Shown here in pieces: positions 35,863 to 44,270 of a stretch of DNA of 64,000 nt. The translations under genes and the position numbers were made by a program. The notes beneath the pieces were generated by a model, which ran no database searches, had not been told where the DNA came from, and worked only from the letters and a program-made list of their open reading frames with translations. The DNA is from Ktedonobacterales bacterium (GTDB lineage Bacteria; Chloroflexota; Ktedonobacteria; Ktedonobacterales; Ktedonobacteraceae). The stretch is from contig DAIDJF010000011.1 in NCBI GenBank assembly GCA_027451525.1, positions 1 to 64,000 of the forward strand. Direction: 5' to 3'. Every line of letters starts with the position of its first letter. Position 1 is the stretch's first letter.

Positions 35863-36549
35863 TTAGGGACGGGGAAATGGCAAAGCCCAAATCCAGACAC
35901 AACTGGCGAACGCCACGCTGCCCGCAATGACAAAAAGGTGAAAGATTTCGTGAAAGCCAAAGATACGGGGAAATGGGTTTGGGCGTTTTAGCGCGTACAC
36001 AACCGCCCCTAGAGTATAAAAAACACCACCAGCAACCAGCGTTGCGACTGCCATCCAGGGCAAGACAGCAAGAAAAGCTGGCAGTGCCAGCACCGCAATC
36101 CATCCCATCAGAATATAGAGCGCGGTACTCACCCAACGTGGAAGCCGTAAGGTTAACACGGTCACAGCTATGCCAATGACGGCCAGTGACCAGATGGTGG
36201 CGAGCAAAGCGACACGTATCCAGCCACCCAGCACATTAAAACATAACGGTGTGTACGTTCCAGCAATCAGGAGAAAAATGTTGGCATGATCGAGGGCGCG
36301 TAAAAAACGTTTCTGCTGGCTATTCCATGTGCCAATATGATAAAACGCACTGACCGTATATAACTCAATCATACAGAGGCCAAAGATCAACATGGACACT
36401 AAACGGGCAATGTCCGCTCGGCTCAATAGACACAGCACAATGGTCAGTATCACTGCCGCCACTGCTGCCAGAGCATGTGACCAACCACGCAATAGCGGTT
36501 TGACGATCTGTCCCTGCCCTACCTGCGCACCCGTTTTTTGTTGAAGCAC
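35863..36549 (-). CDS. PAQR/hemolysin III family membrane protein
   Basis: This is a 228-residue seven-helix protein of the AdipoR/PAQR (hemolysin III, YqfA) family. Conserved metal-site motifs are visible: SAFYHIG in helix 2, DHANIFLLIAGTYTP in helix 3, and HEIFHLFVI in the last helix, giving the His and Asp set that binds zinc in PAQR hydrolases. Bacterial members affect membrane lipid composition; a ceramidase-like activity is known only for the eukaryotic ones. The start is GTG at 36549, preceded by GAGGG. Two direct repeats of ATATATTCATC (36572-36598) lie in its promoter region. Confidence 0.88.
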   Translation of the reverse strand: MLQQKTGAQVGQGQIVKPLLRGWSHALAAVAAVILTIVLCLLSRADIARLVSMLIFGLCMIELYTVSAFYHIGTWNSQQKRFLRALDHANIFLLIAGTYTPLCFNVLGGWIRVALLATIWSLAVIGIAVTVLTLRLPRWVSTALYILMGWIAVLALPAFLAVLPWMAVATLVAGGVFYTLGAVVYALKRPNPFPRIFGFHEIFHLFVIAGSVAFASCVWIWALPFPRP

Positions 36550-37033
36550 GTTATCCCTCTTACTATCACTGATATATTCATCTTCCTATATATTCATCAG
36601 TAGCATAACAGCTTTCTTGCTCTCATACACCGTTGCCAGCTAACAAAAGGGATGTTACATAATTGACAAGCATCATGCGATATGCTACCATGCAACATAT
36701 GCAAGTCATCAAAACCATATTTATTCTCATGATTGACTCCGCCGCGTAGGTGATTGCGCCGGGCTTGCGCGGTATGAACCACAATAGAGCAACACTTTTG
36801 CACACGGCGCATACCTCACAAGCATACATGCTTGATGAGGTATGTGTTTGTGACCTTAGCACTGCCCCGTATTCCCTCGCAGCAACTCACCACATTGCGT
36901 ATCCACGTTCTCCCCACTATTCACGTTTCTGATAAAAGAACAATTTGCACACTTACACATCTTTTGCACGCGGGGAACAGGCCGTAATGCAATACTTGTT
37001 CTGGTTCAATCAACGAGCTTTGGAGCAAACAGC
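36550..37033. other. Intergenic stretch with direct repeats, a promoter-like site and a hairpin
   Basis: No convincing protein gene is present. Two ATATATTCATC repeats (36572-36582, 36588-36598; period 16) lie before the PAQR gene. TTGACA followed 17 bases later by TACCAT (near 36663-36691) could start a rightward transcript. A hairpin with arms CATACCTCA and TGAGGTATG and an inner AGCAT/ATGCT pair lies near 36809-36843, followed by a weak T-rich stretch. Together these could mark a small RNA of about 150 nt, which is speculation. Confidence 0.4.
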
Positions 37034-38302
37034 ATGTCAACAACACACACCGATACAACCATACAAACGATACAAAGCCAACCGCCACCGTCGCTCTGGC
37101 GCAATCGCAATTTCTTGTTTCTTATTACAGGGCAAGCCATCTCTTCAGCGGGAACGCAGATCTCGCAACTCGCTTTTCCGCTGCTCGTCTTGGCCCTGAC
37201 ACACTCGCCTGCACAGACAGGTCTTATCTCCGCCATGCGCGGTCTCTCTTACGCTCTGCTCACTCTCCCAGCAGGCGCGCTAGTTGATCGTTGGAATCGC
37301 AAGCGCGTGATGATACTGAGCAACATTGGTAGCGCACTCACGCTGGGCAGCATTCCCATCGCGCTACTCTTTGGTCATCTCACATTGCTTCAACTCTATC
37401 TTGTCTCTTTTGTTGATGGCCTGTGCTTCGTATTTTTCAATATGGCAGAGTCAGCCGCCATCCCGCACGTCGTTGCCAAAGAACAGATTCCCGCCGCGAA
37501 TGGGCAAAACGAGGTACTCTATGCCAGTGCCACGATGTTTGGACCTGCCATCGGCGGCATTCTTTATAGCTTGTCGGCAATGCTCCCTTTTATCAGCGAT
37601 AGCATCTCGTATCTGGTCTCGCTTTTTTCGCTGCTGTTCATCAAAACAGAGTTTCAGCATGAGCAAACGCAAAGCAAGCAACATATGCTTGAGGACATCA
37701 AAGATGGCCTACGCTGGCTCTGGGAGCACCCGGTTATCCGCTTTCTTGCCATTATGACGCTTGGTCTCATGGCTCCCTGCGCTGGCTACAGCCTGATTTT
37801 GATTGTGATGGCACACAATCAGCATGCCTCAAACGCTGCCATTGGTCTGATTTTCGCTGGTGGTGGCGTGGGTAACATTATTGGCGCCGCAATGGCAAGC
37901 TGGCTTGAACGCCGTTTTGGTTTCACGCGTGTGATGGTCTGGTCAACCTGGGTCTGGTGTCTCACATGGCTCTTCTACGCTTTCGCCCCCAATCCATTTG
38001 TTCTAAGCATCGTCAACGGGCTTTCTTTTACCGTCGTCCCAATCTATATGGTGGTGCAATATAGCTACCGCCAGATCGTGATTCCTGACCATCTGCGCGG
38101 GCGCGTCAATAGTGTCTTCCGCCTCATCGCCTTTGGAGCACAACCGCTCGGCATGGCGGTGACGGGCATTCTGCTCCAAGCATATGGGCCTGCAATCACC
38201 GTCATCGTGCTATTTGTGCCACAGGTGCTGCTTGCCATCCTAGTCGTGTTCAACAAACCGCTACGGCAAGTCGGCTTCCTGCACACGTTGCCAACGGGCT
38301 AG
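37034..38302 (+). CDS. MFS transporter, 12-TM (MFS_3/macrolide-efflux-like)
   Basis: This 422-residue membrane protein opens with SLWRNRNFLFLITGQAISS, a layout typical of the MFS_3 or macrolide-efflux (MefA-like) group. Motif A is GALVDRWNRKRVMI and about 12 hydrophobic spans follow. ILLQAYG marks the last part, and the tail is basic. The substrate is probably a drug or metabolite. TTTGGAGC lies seven bases before the ATG. The stop is only five bases from the stop of the convergent C45 hydrolase gene and no terminator fits between them, so the transcripts must overlap. Confidence 0.87.
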   Translation: MSTTHTDTTIQTIQSQPPPSLWRNRNFLFLITGQAISSAGTQISQLAFPLLVLALTHSPAQTGLISAMRGLSYALLTLPAGALVDRWNRKRVMILSNIGSALTLGSIPIALLFGHLTLLQLYLVSFVDGLCFVFFNMAESAAIPHVVAKEQIPAANGQNEVLYASATMFGPAIGGILYSLSAMLPFISDSISYLVSLFSLLFIKTEFQHEQTQSKQHMLEDIKDGLRWLWEHPVIRFLAIMTLGLMAPCAGYSLILIVMAHNQHASNAAIGLIFAGGGVGNIIGAAMASWLERRFGFTRVMVWSTWVWCLTWLFYAFAPNPFVLSIVNGLSFTVVPIYMVVQYSYRQIVIPDHLRGRVNSVFRLIAFGAQPLGMAVTGILLQAYGPAITVIVLFVPQVLLAILVVFNKPLRQVGFLHTLPTG

Positions 38303-38307
38303 CCTTC

Positions 38308-39399
38308 CTACGCATTTAACCAGTCGGGGCTGATCTGACGGTAGATATATTGGCAGGGTGGACCATCCGCGATGTCGATTGTGCCTGCCGTCAGATCGAA
38401 GAGCACAGAGGCCACGCTCTCAGCCTGCCTTGCAAAGGCCCACTCTCGCTGTGGATGCAGGCAGATCGAGTTTGGAGCATTGCCATGATCGGCCAGCAGA
38501 CTCTGTACACTCGCTTTATCCAGTGAGGCTCCATGTGAGAGTTCCGCGATACGTGCTCCCCGCGCCAGCGTCTCTGGTTCATCGCGCGCCCCCCTATCAC
38601 GTGCAAACAACGCAGCGTCAACGCAGTGATTGGTATGCGTTATAACACCATGCACAGGTCGTAGCACATATTGTCCGCTGGGTGTTGCCTCTACACCCGC
38701 AACATCACCCGCTCGATCAGCCAGTAAATGATGGCACGAGGTGCAGCGCGACGTACTGGCAATAAGATCAATAGCCTCCTGTACAGAGTGAGCCGTATCA
38801 AGTATCGTGCGCAAGATCACGTGCATCGGCACTGCTGGCCCTTCGTTGTCGCTATCCGAGAGCAGCAGGTTGATACACAGAGCCAGGCCATACGCATTGA
38901 TACCGATCTTGCCTACAATTCCTGCCTCCGTCAATGTCATCAGATCTGGCCCCTCTTCAGGGCGAATATGCCATGCAATCACCGAACCCGCCAATGAGGG
39001 ATGCCAGTCCCAATTTTGCGCCAGCCGCACATGCCCATCGGTTGCCGCCTGTGACTGCACGCCAATCGCCGTACATTCACCGCGCTGTGTAATACCATAC
39101 ATCAGTTCCGTGCGCGCATTGATGGCGACAATCTCACGCACATCACAGCCTGCACCTTCAGCAATACCGCGCATCTCCTCCAACAGGGCAGGCGCGTATT
39201 GCGCGATTACGGGCATGAAACGCTCGGCCTGCGCAAAAACTGCCTCGCGGCGCAATCCGGCACGAGCGCGAAAAATCGCCATATACGACCTTACTGTATG
39301 TCGCACACGCTGTGGCTCAAGCCTACCAAGCCCTCGCCCACGCATAAACGGCGTTCCCTGCGTAGTAATATATGGAATATGGCGGTCGGGTGCCTGCAT
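38308..39399 (-). CDS. C45-family Ntn hydrolase (acyl-CoA:6-APA acyltransferase-like)
   Basis: This is a 363-residue protein of the C45/acyl-coenzyme A:6-aminopenicillanate acyltransferase family, which hydrolyses or transfers acyl groups on amides after self-cleavage. The likely nucleophile, freed by autoprocessing, is Cys109 in QRGECTAIGVQ. AQNWDWHPS matches the conserved Asn-Trp-Asp region, and LLADRAGDVAGVE and ITHTNH are further family motifs. The substrate is unknown; N-acyl amino acids or acylated amines are plausible. AGGAGCG precedes the ATG. It follows the HDAC-like gene by 39 bases on the same strand, so both probably form one operon divergent from an Lrp-type regulator. Confidence 0.82.
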   Translation of the reverse strand: MQAPDRHIPYITTQGTPFMRGRGLGRLEPQRVRHTVRSYMAIFRARAGLRREAVFAQAERFMPVIAQYAPALLEEMRGIAEGAGCDVREIVAINARTELMYGITQRGECTAIGVQSQAATDGHVRLAQNWDWHPSLAGSVIAWHIRPEEGPDLMTLTEAGIVGKIGINAYGLALCINLLLSDSDNEGPAVPMHVILRTILDTAHSVQEAIDLIASTSRCTSCHHLLADRAGDVAGVEATPSGQYVLRPVHGVITHTNHCVDAALFARDRGARDEPETLARGARIAELSHGASLDKASVQSLLADHGNAPNSICLHPQREWAFARQAESVASVLFDLTAGTIDIADGPPCQYIYRQISPDWLNA

Positions 39400-39438
39400 A
39401 ATGTCTCGCTCCTGCGTTATTCTAAGACGATAAGAAGT

Positions 39439-40578
39439 CTACAGTTTCCACCATTGCCTGTGCCAGCTACGTGCAGCAGCCAGGGCGTCAAGCGTCTGCG
39501 GCTCCAAAATTGTTTGGCTACGTTCTAATTCTGCTGAACCCGCGTATAAATCGATAATACCCGTTTCCACATCCGCCAGAGCCTCTACCGCCCCTACTGT
39601 ACAATAAGGCACATACGCAGCACTATAGCCCCCTGCCTGCAACATTACCAGTCGCCCATCACACACTTCATCCGCTAAATCAACCATTAACGCGGCTAAG
39701 GTCCGATAACCATCCATCGTCATCATCATTTGTGCCAGCGGATCCAACCAGCTTGCATCTTGCCCAGCTGTAATCAGAATCAACTGCGGGCGAAATTGCC
39801 TGCCAATCGGCAACACCAATTGCTCGAAGGCCGCACGATAGCCCCGATCGCCTGTCCCTGGCGGTAACGGAATGTTGACGGTATAGCCTACACCCGCTCC
39901 TTTACCCACCTGCTCCAACTCGCCTGCCAGTTTAGGATACCAGTTCTGTTGGTGTAGCGAGACAAACAAAACGCCATTCTCCTCGTAAAAAGCGTCCTGG
40001 ATACCATTGCCGTGATGCACATCCCAATCAACAATCATAATCCGCTCTAACCCATAGCGGCTGCGTGCATGGTGGGCCGCGATCACCGTATTATTGAAAA
40101 TACAAAAACCCATTGCCTGATTGCTCATCGCGTGATGACAGGGGGGACGCAACAGCGCGTAAGCATTGCGCACCTGGCCTTCCAACACAGCACTCACCGC
40201 ATTCATGCCTCCGCCAGCCGCATAGAGTGCCGCCTCATAGGAACCAGCACTCAATACCGTCTCATCATCAACATCGCCCCAATCACCCTTTAATGGCCCA
40301 CCCGCAACACACGCGCGTATCCCCGCAATGTACTCGCGTGTATGATATACTGCCAATTCGTCCTCTGTTGCCATACGCGCTGGTATTGGAAACATCCGCT
40401 TCGTCAAACCCGTACCATCCAGAAACTCTTTTATACGCTGGATGATAAAAGATGAGGATGGATGCGACTCTGGTGATACAGGAAATGTGCCAGTGCGCGT
40501 TTTTACCACTGCCTCTACTCCTGTATCATGTGCAAGAAACCGCTCGTCAAATACAAAACCCGTGCGATATGAGAACAT
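39439..40578 (-). CDS. HDAC-like amidohydrolase (class II type)
   Basis: This is a zinc-dependent deacetylase of the HDAC superfamily, 379 residues from the preferred start at 40578. The catalytic His pair is in PPCHHAMSNQAMGFC. Zinc ligands are in VDWDVHHGNGIQDAFY (DxH), and a third Asp is in AGQDASWLDPLAQM. GGYSAAYVPYC holds the C-terminal part of the active site. The class II form and the absence of an AcuA partner separate it from the AcuC fusion at 20883. Bacterial relatives act on acetylated polyamines, small amides or proteins. The ATG at 40578 has AAGGG eight bases upstream; an earlier ATG at 40584 is too close to it. Its neighbours suggest an acylated amine or amino acid as substrate. 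Confidence 0.87.
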   Translation of the reverse strand: MFSYRTGFVFDERFLAHDTGVEAVVKTRTGTFPVSPESHPSSSFIIQRIKEFLDGTGLTKRMFPIPARMATEDELAVYHTREYIAGIRACVAGGPLKGDWGDVDDETVLSAGSYEAALYAAGGGMNAVSAVLEGQVRNAYALLRPPCHHAMSNQAMGFCIFNNTVIAAHHARSRYGLERIMIVDWDVHHGNGIQDAFYEENGVLFVSLHQQNWYPKLAGELEQVGKGAGVGYTVNIPLPPGTGDRGYRAAFEQLVLPIGRQFRPQLILITAGQDASWLDPLAQMMMTMDGYRTLAALMVDLADEVCDGRLVMLQAGGYSAAYVPYCTVGAVEALADVETGIIDLYAGSAELERSQTILEPQTLDALAAARSWHRQWWKL

Positions 40579-40681
40579 TGTCATGGCCCTTTCTGAAATA
40601 GGTCTTTCTATCATACAATATGCACAGTAGGGTTTCTATTCGTTGCCCAGATAACATCAACATGGTAGTATAAGGCTAAGT

Positions 40682-41209
40682 ATGGATCAACATGGACAGA
40701 AAAACCAAATAGACGAAATAGACCAGCGCATTATCGAGGCATTACAGCAAGATGGACGCCGCCCATTTACCAAGATAGCCGCCGATCTCGGTATCTCAGA
40801 AGCAAGCGTTCGCCAGCGCGTTGCTACATTAATCAATACACAAGTTATGCAAATTGTCGCGGTCACCAATCCTATCAAATTAGGCTTTTCTCAGGCATAT
40901 ATGCTCGGCATCTGCGTTTCGGGCGAACACCAACTTGCTGCCGCCCAACAGATTGCAGCATTCGACGAGGTAATCTATCTCATTCTCTGTACCGGGCGAT
41001 TTGATATGCTTGCCGAAGTTGTCTGCCGTGATAATGACCACTTTCTACAGTTTCTCAATGAAAAACTCTACCGTATACAAGGAGTGCAAAGAGCGGAAAT
41101 ATCTACTTATTTGCGCGTTTGTAAACAAAACGATTGGGCTTTTCTCTCTCAGGCCCGTCTGTCACCATCGCCTCCCCCCATTCGCCATACAGTTATTGAG
41201 GGGGAATAA
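40682..41209 (+). CDS. Lrp/AsnC family transcriptional regulator
   Basis: This is a 175-residue regulator with an N-terminal helix-turn-helix (IDQRIIEALQQDGRRPFTKI, then DLGISEASVRQRVATL) and a C-terminal RAM/ACT-like ligand-binding domain (IVAVTNPIKLGFSQAYMLGI, VCRDNDHFLQFL). Lrp proteins bind amino acids or related compounds and assemble into octamers. The gene is divergent from the HDAC-like/C45 operon across about 100 bases and probably controls it from that shared region. AAGG lies upstream of the ATG. The C-terminal tail beyond about residue 155 is Ser/Pro-rich and unlike typical Lrp. Confidence 0.88.
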   Translation: MDQHGQKNQIDEIDQRIIEALQQDGRRPFTKIAADLGISEASVRQRVATLINTQVMQIVAVTNPIKLGFSQAYMLGICVSGEHQLAAAQQIAAFDEVIYLILCTGRFDMLAEVVCRDNDHFLQFLNEKLYRIQGVQRAEISTYLRVCKQNDWAFLSQARLSPSPPPIRHTVIEGE

Positions 41210-41259
41210 GTACAGAAAGCTATCTTGGCGGTAACATATACATGGCTTCAAGCGTAGTG

Positions 41260-41265
41260 TATAAT
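41260..41265 (+). promoter_or_regulatory. -10 box upstream of the Ser/Thr kinase gene
   Basis: TATAAT lies 150 bases before the kinase ATG, with TATACA 17 bases further up as a weak -35. The leader is about 140 bases long. Confidence 0.4.
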
Positions 41266-41414
41266 GCACGTATGAGTAGGGTAAAACAGAAACATAAGTA
41301 TCTCTATTTAGGTGAGCAGAAACAGATCATATTGACCTGTGACAAATTTCGCGGCTCGCCACCGCACTACTGGTCACAGTAACTCTATGCAGCGAAATTA
41401 AGGAGTCGTCCTAA

Positions 41415-43115
41415 ATGATAGAGACAACGCCGTCAGGTACGGTACTATATGGACGCTATCGAATTGAGCGTGTACTGGGTAGCGGGGGCTTCGGACACGT
41501 TTATTTGGCAATAGATCAAACGTCGAATCAACAATATGCAGTTAAGGAATATCTCGTCTCAGGCACAAGCGGGCAGGAACAGCTGCGGCACGAAGCAAAC
41601 GTATTAAGTCATCTCCATCATCCTAACCTCCCCGCCTTTCACGATGCATTTAACGAACGCGGACGCTATTATGTCGTCTTGAACTATATCGAGGGCAATG
41701 ATTTAACAGATCTCATCCGCATGGCACGACAGCGCAATGAGGTCATCCCTATTACACGTATCCTACTCTGGGTGTTGGCGGTCTGCGATGCTGTCACGTT
41801 TCTGCATAGGCAGAATCCGCCTGTAATCCATCGCGATATCAAGCCAGATAATATTCGTATCACCTCCGATGGTACAGCCGTATTGGTCGATCTTGGCAAT
41901 GCAAAAGCCGCAGCCGATGGCGCACGCACCCTCTTTTTTATTCGCCATCAAGGTACGCCCGGCTACGCTCCGCTGGAACAATATCCCGGTGGGAGCGGCA
42001 CCGATGTTCGCTCCGATGTCTACGCACTGGGGGGCACGCTCTATTTTGCATTAACCGCGCACGAACCGCCCAGTGTTTCTAACCGCCAGGCAATACAGCC
42101 AGGCCAACCAGACCTGCCATCACTTCAGCAACAACTAGCTAACAATCCGCCCGAAGACGCTTCTGATGCAAACGCCGCTCGTCAGTACCGTGCGGGCGGT
42201 GCGCGACCTGCGCGTCCCTCTACCCGTCACTCGCGTCATATTGCTCAGCTTGCGACAATGCCACCAGAACTCCTTAATTTCTTAAACGCCAGCATTCAAA
42301 AGGCCATGGCGATGAAACCCAAAGACCGTTATCCTCTGGTCGCCGATTTTGCCGCCGACCTGCGCAAAGTCTTTGACGCACTGACAGCCTCTCAACAAAC
42401 TCCTTCTGGACGTGTTGTAGACCCACACAGCACACAGCCAGACTTACCAATGCTCTATGAAGCACTCCAGGCTGCAAAAAGCGGCTATGATACCGACCCC
42501 AATTCATCCTCTGAACCAGTGACACCTACGCATCAATCTGCAAAGCTTTGTCCACGCTGTGGCACACCACTCGCATCACAAGCTATTTTTTGCCCACGTT
42601 GTGGCACCACACTTACCTCACCTTCCTCCCCGGCCACACCTGGGTCTCAGGGAAGCACTTTGCCTCCAAGAAATGATAAACGTGATATCACAAACGATCA
42701 AACGCTCATTATTTCACCACCAATAAGCGGTCCTGCCGCCCCACAGGCTATCGCGCAAGCTCATATACACCCTCCATCGATTGAACCAACGGGGCGCGTT
42801 ACCCCTTCGCTTGCGCAACCTTACGCACCATCGGCAGCGATTGCGCAAACACCCACAAGACAACCTGCTCACCGCTTTGTTAACGGACTCAAGCAAACAC
42901 CATCACCTGATTCTTCAGCAAACAATAAAAATACACGTACTACATCAGGAAATCTTCATTCCAATATTGAACCCAAAGTTGTAATTTTCATGGCTGTTGT
43001 TCTGATTATCTTATTAGTGGTCATGGTCGTTTTGCTTTTCATGCAAAGCCATCGCAACGTGGGACTGATTGACAGCTCATTACTCTTCTATATTTCTCAC
43101 ACGGTTAACTTATGA
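41415..43115 (+). CDS. Ser/Thr protein kinase with a zinc ribbon and a C-terminal membrane helix
   Basis: This is a 566-residue Hanks-type kinase. The domain (about 12-310) shows the glycine loop GSGGFGHVYLA, AVKEY with the catalytic Lys, HRDIKPDNIRI and, in place of DFG, the variant VDLGNAK; GTPGYAPLEQY is the activation end. A long low-complexity Ser/Pro/Thr/Gln linker contains a double-cysteine zinc ribbon (LCPRCGTPL, FCPRCGTTL). A single hydrophobic helix (about 520-545) ends the protein. It is therefore anchored in the membrane, with the kinase domain facing the cytoplasm. Its stop overlaps the start of the next gene, a homoserine dehydrogenase, as ATGA. Confidence 0.88.
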   Translation: MIETTPSGTVLYGRYRIERVLGSGGFGHVYLAIDQTSNQQYAVKEYLVSGTSGQEQLRHEANVLSHLHHPNLPAFHDAFNERGRYYVVLNYIEGNDLTDLIRMARQRNEVIPITRILLWVLAVCDAVTFLHRQNPPVIHRDIKPDNIRITSDGTAVLVDLGNAKAAADGARTLFFIRHQGTPGYAPLEQYPGGSGTDVRSDVYALGGTLYFALTAHEPPSVSNRQAIQPGQPDLPSLQQQLANNPPEDASDANAARQYRAGGARPARPSTRHSRHIAQLATMPPELLNFLNASIQKAMAMKPKDRYPLVADFAADLRKVFDALTASQQTPSGRVVDPHSTQPDLPMLYEALQAAKSGYDTDPNSSSEPVTPTHQSAKLCPRCGTPLASQAIFCPRCGTTLTSPSSPATPGSQGSTLPPRNDKRDITNDQTLIISPPISGPAAPQAIAQAHIHPPSIEPTGRVTPSLAQPYAPSAAIAQTPTRQPAHRFVNGLKQTPSPDSSANNKNTRTTSGNLHSNIEPKVVIFMAVVLIILLVVMVVLLFMQSHRNVGLIDSSLLFYISHTVNL

Positions 43116-44182
43116 ACGAAACATCTTTATACGCTCTACTTCGCCCCTTACGCATTCTCGTGCTGGGGTATGGGAATGTTACGCAAGCATTTCTACCACT
43201 TCTGGTCTCACGTAGCGAGTGGTTAGGACGCGAACTTGGCATCCATCCTCTCATCAGCGGCATTGGAACACGCAGTGGCGGTTTTTTTGTCCATCCAACT
43301 GGCATCACGCCAGAACAGTTGGCCCAAAAAACAGAGGCGCGAACCTGGTTCGCCTCACAATCTATGCAGGTTCGTGACGCCACCGCCTTTATTCAAGCCG
43401 GACGCTCCGCTGGTACCTCGCTGTTACTTGAACTAACAACCCTGCAACCTCGTGATGGTGAACCAGCCCTGACCCATATCCGTACCGCCTTACAACATGG
43501 CATGGATGTCATCACGGCTAACAAAGGACCAGTTGCGCATGCACAAAACGCTTTGCAAGCTCTGGCCCGCCAGCGGGACGTGCAATTTCGTTTCGAGTCT
43601 ACCGTAATGGATGGCTTACCTCTCATCAACCTTGCCCAATTTACCCTCCAAGCCGTAGAGATACGCGCATTTCGCGCCTTATTAAATACCACAAGCGGCC
43701 TTGTGTTAAGTATGCTTGAGCAGGGCTTTACTCTAGAACAGGCCATTTTGAAAGCGCAGCAACTCGGCGTTGCAGAATCCGATCCCTGGTATGATCTAGA
43801 TGGCTGGGACGCGGTTATGAAAACCACGATTCTCGCGAATAATCTGCTCGATGCCCATATAACCCCTGCAATGGTTGAACGCGAGGGCATTCGTGATATC
43901 ACCTCTGAAGATATTTTTGCCGCCGCGCTCAGCGGTGCCCCACTTCGTCTTGTCAGTAGTGCCTCACGTGTGCGCGGCATGGTGACAGCCTCGGTGCGCC
44001 CACAGCCAATAAAGGCCGACGATATTTTACACGTCGCGAAAGGCACAACCAGTGTCATCTCGTTAGATACCGAGGCAATGGGCACAATCACGCTGGTCGA
44101 ACATGAACCACTTGTACTGCAAACCGCCTATGGTGTCTTGAGCGATCTCATCACTATCTTTCGCCAAAAACGCTCGACGTAA
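43112..44182 (+). CDS. Homoserine dehydrogenase family protein
   Basis: This 356-residue NAD(P)-dependent enzyme resembles homoserine dehydrogenase, which reduces aspartate-semialdehyde to homoserine for threonine and methionine synthesis. The Rossmann fold is LGYGNVTQAFLPLL. VITANKGPVA is the conserved Lys loop. STVMDGLPLINL and GVAESDPWYDLDGWDAVMK match the catalytic region, including the D-W-D acidic pair. It lacks the C-terminal ACT regulatory domain of many family members, so feedback control is not visible. The start overlaps the upstream kinase stop by four bases (ATGA), meaning tight translational coupling to that kinase. A terminator follows. Confidence 0.86.
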   Translation: MNETSLYALLRPLRILVLGYGNVTQAFLPLLVSRSEWLGRELGIHPLISGIGTRSGGFFVHPTGITPEQLAQKTEARTWFASQSMQVRDATAFIQAGRSAGTSLLLELTTLQPRDGEPALTHIRTALQHGMDVITANKGPVAHAQNALQALARQRDVQFRFESTVMDGLPLINLAQFTLQAVEIRAFRALLNTTSGLVLSMLEQGFTLEQAILKAQQLGVAESDPWYDLDGWDAVMKTTILANNLLDAHITPAMVEREGIRDITSEDIFAAALSGAPLRLVSSASRVRGMVTASVRPQPIKADDILHVAKGTTSVISLDTEAMGTITLVEHEPLVLQTAYGVLSDLITIFRQKRST

Positions 44183-44203
44183 GAACCACATCGCTATAAC
44201 AAA

Positions 44204-44247
44204 CAGGGTATGCCGATCTCACATTGGAGCCACGTCAGCATACCCTG
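44204..44247. terminator. Hairpin between convergent genes
   Basis: CAGGGTATGC pairs perfectly with GCATACCCTG around a 24-nt loop between the homoserine dehydrogenase and glucoamylase stops. Confidence 0.6.
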
Positions 44248-44270
44248 CTGACCAGGAAAACGCAGCAGTA

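Noticed and set aside
38308-39399. Beta-lactam biosynthesis gene
   Set aside because: C45-type sequence alone does not show this. There is no ACV synthetase or IPNS gene and the neighbours point to amide hydrolysis.
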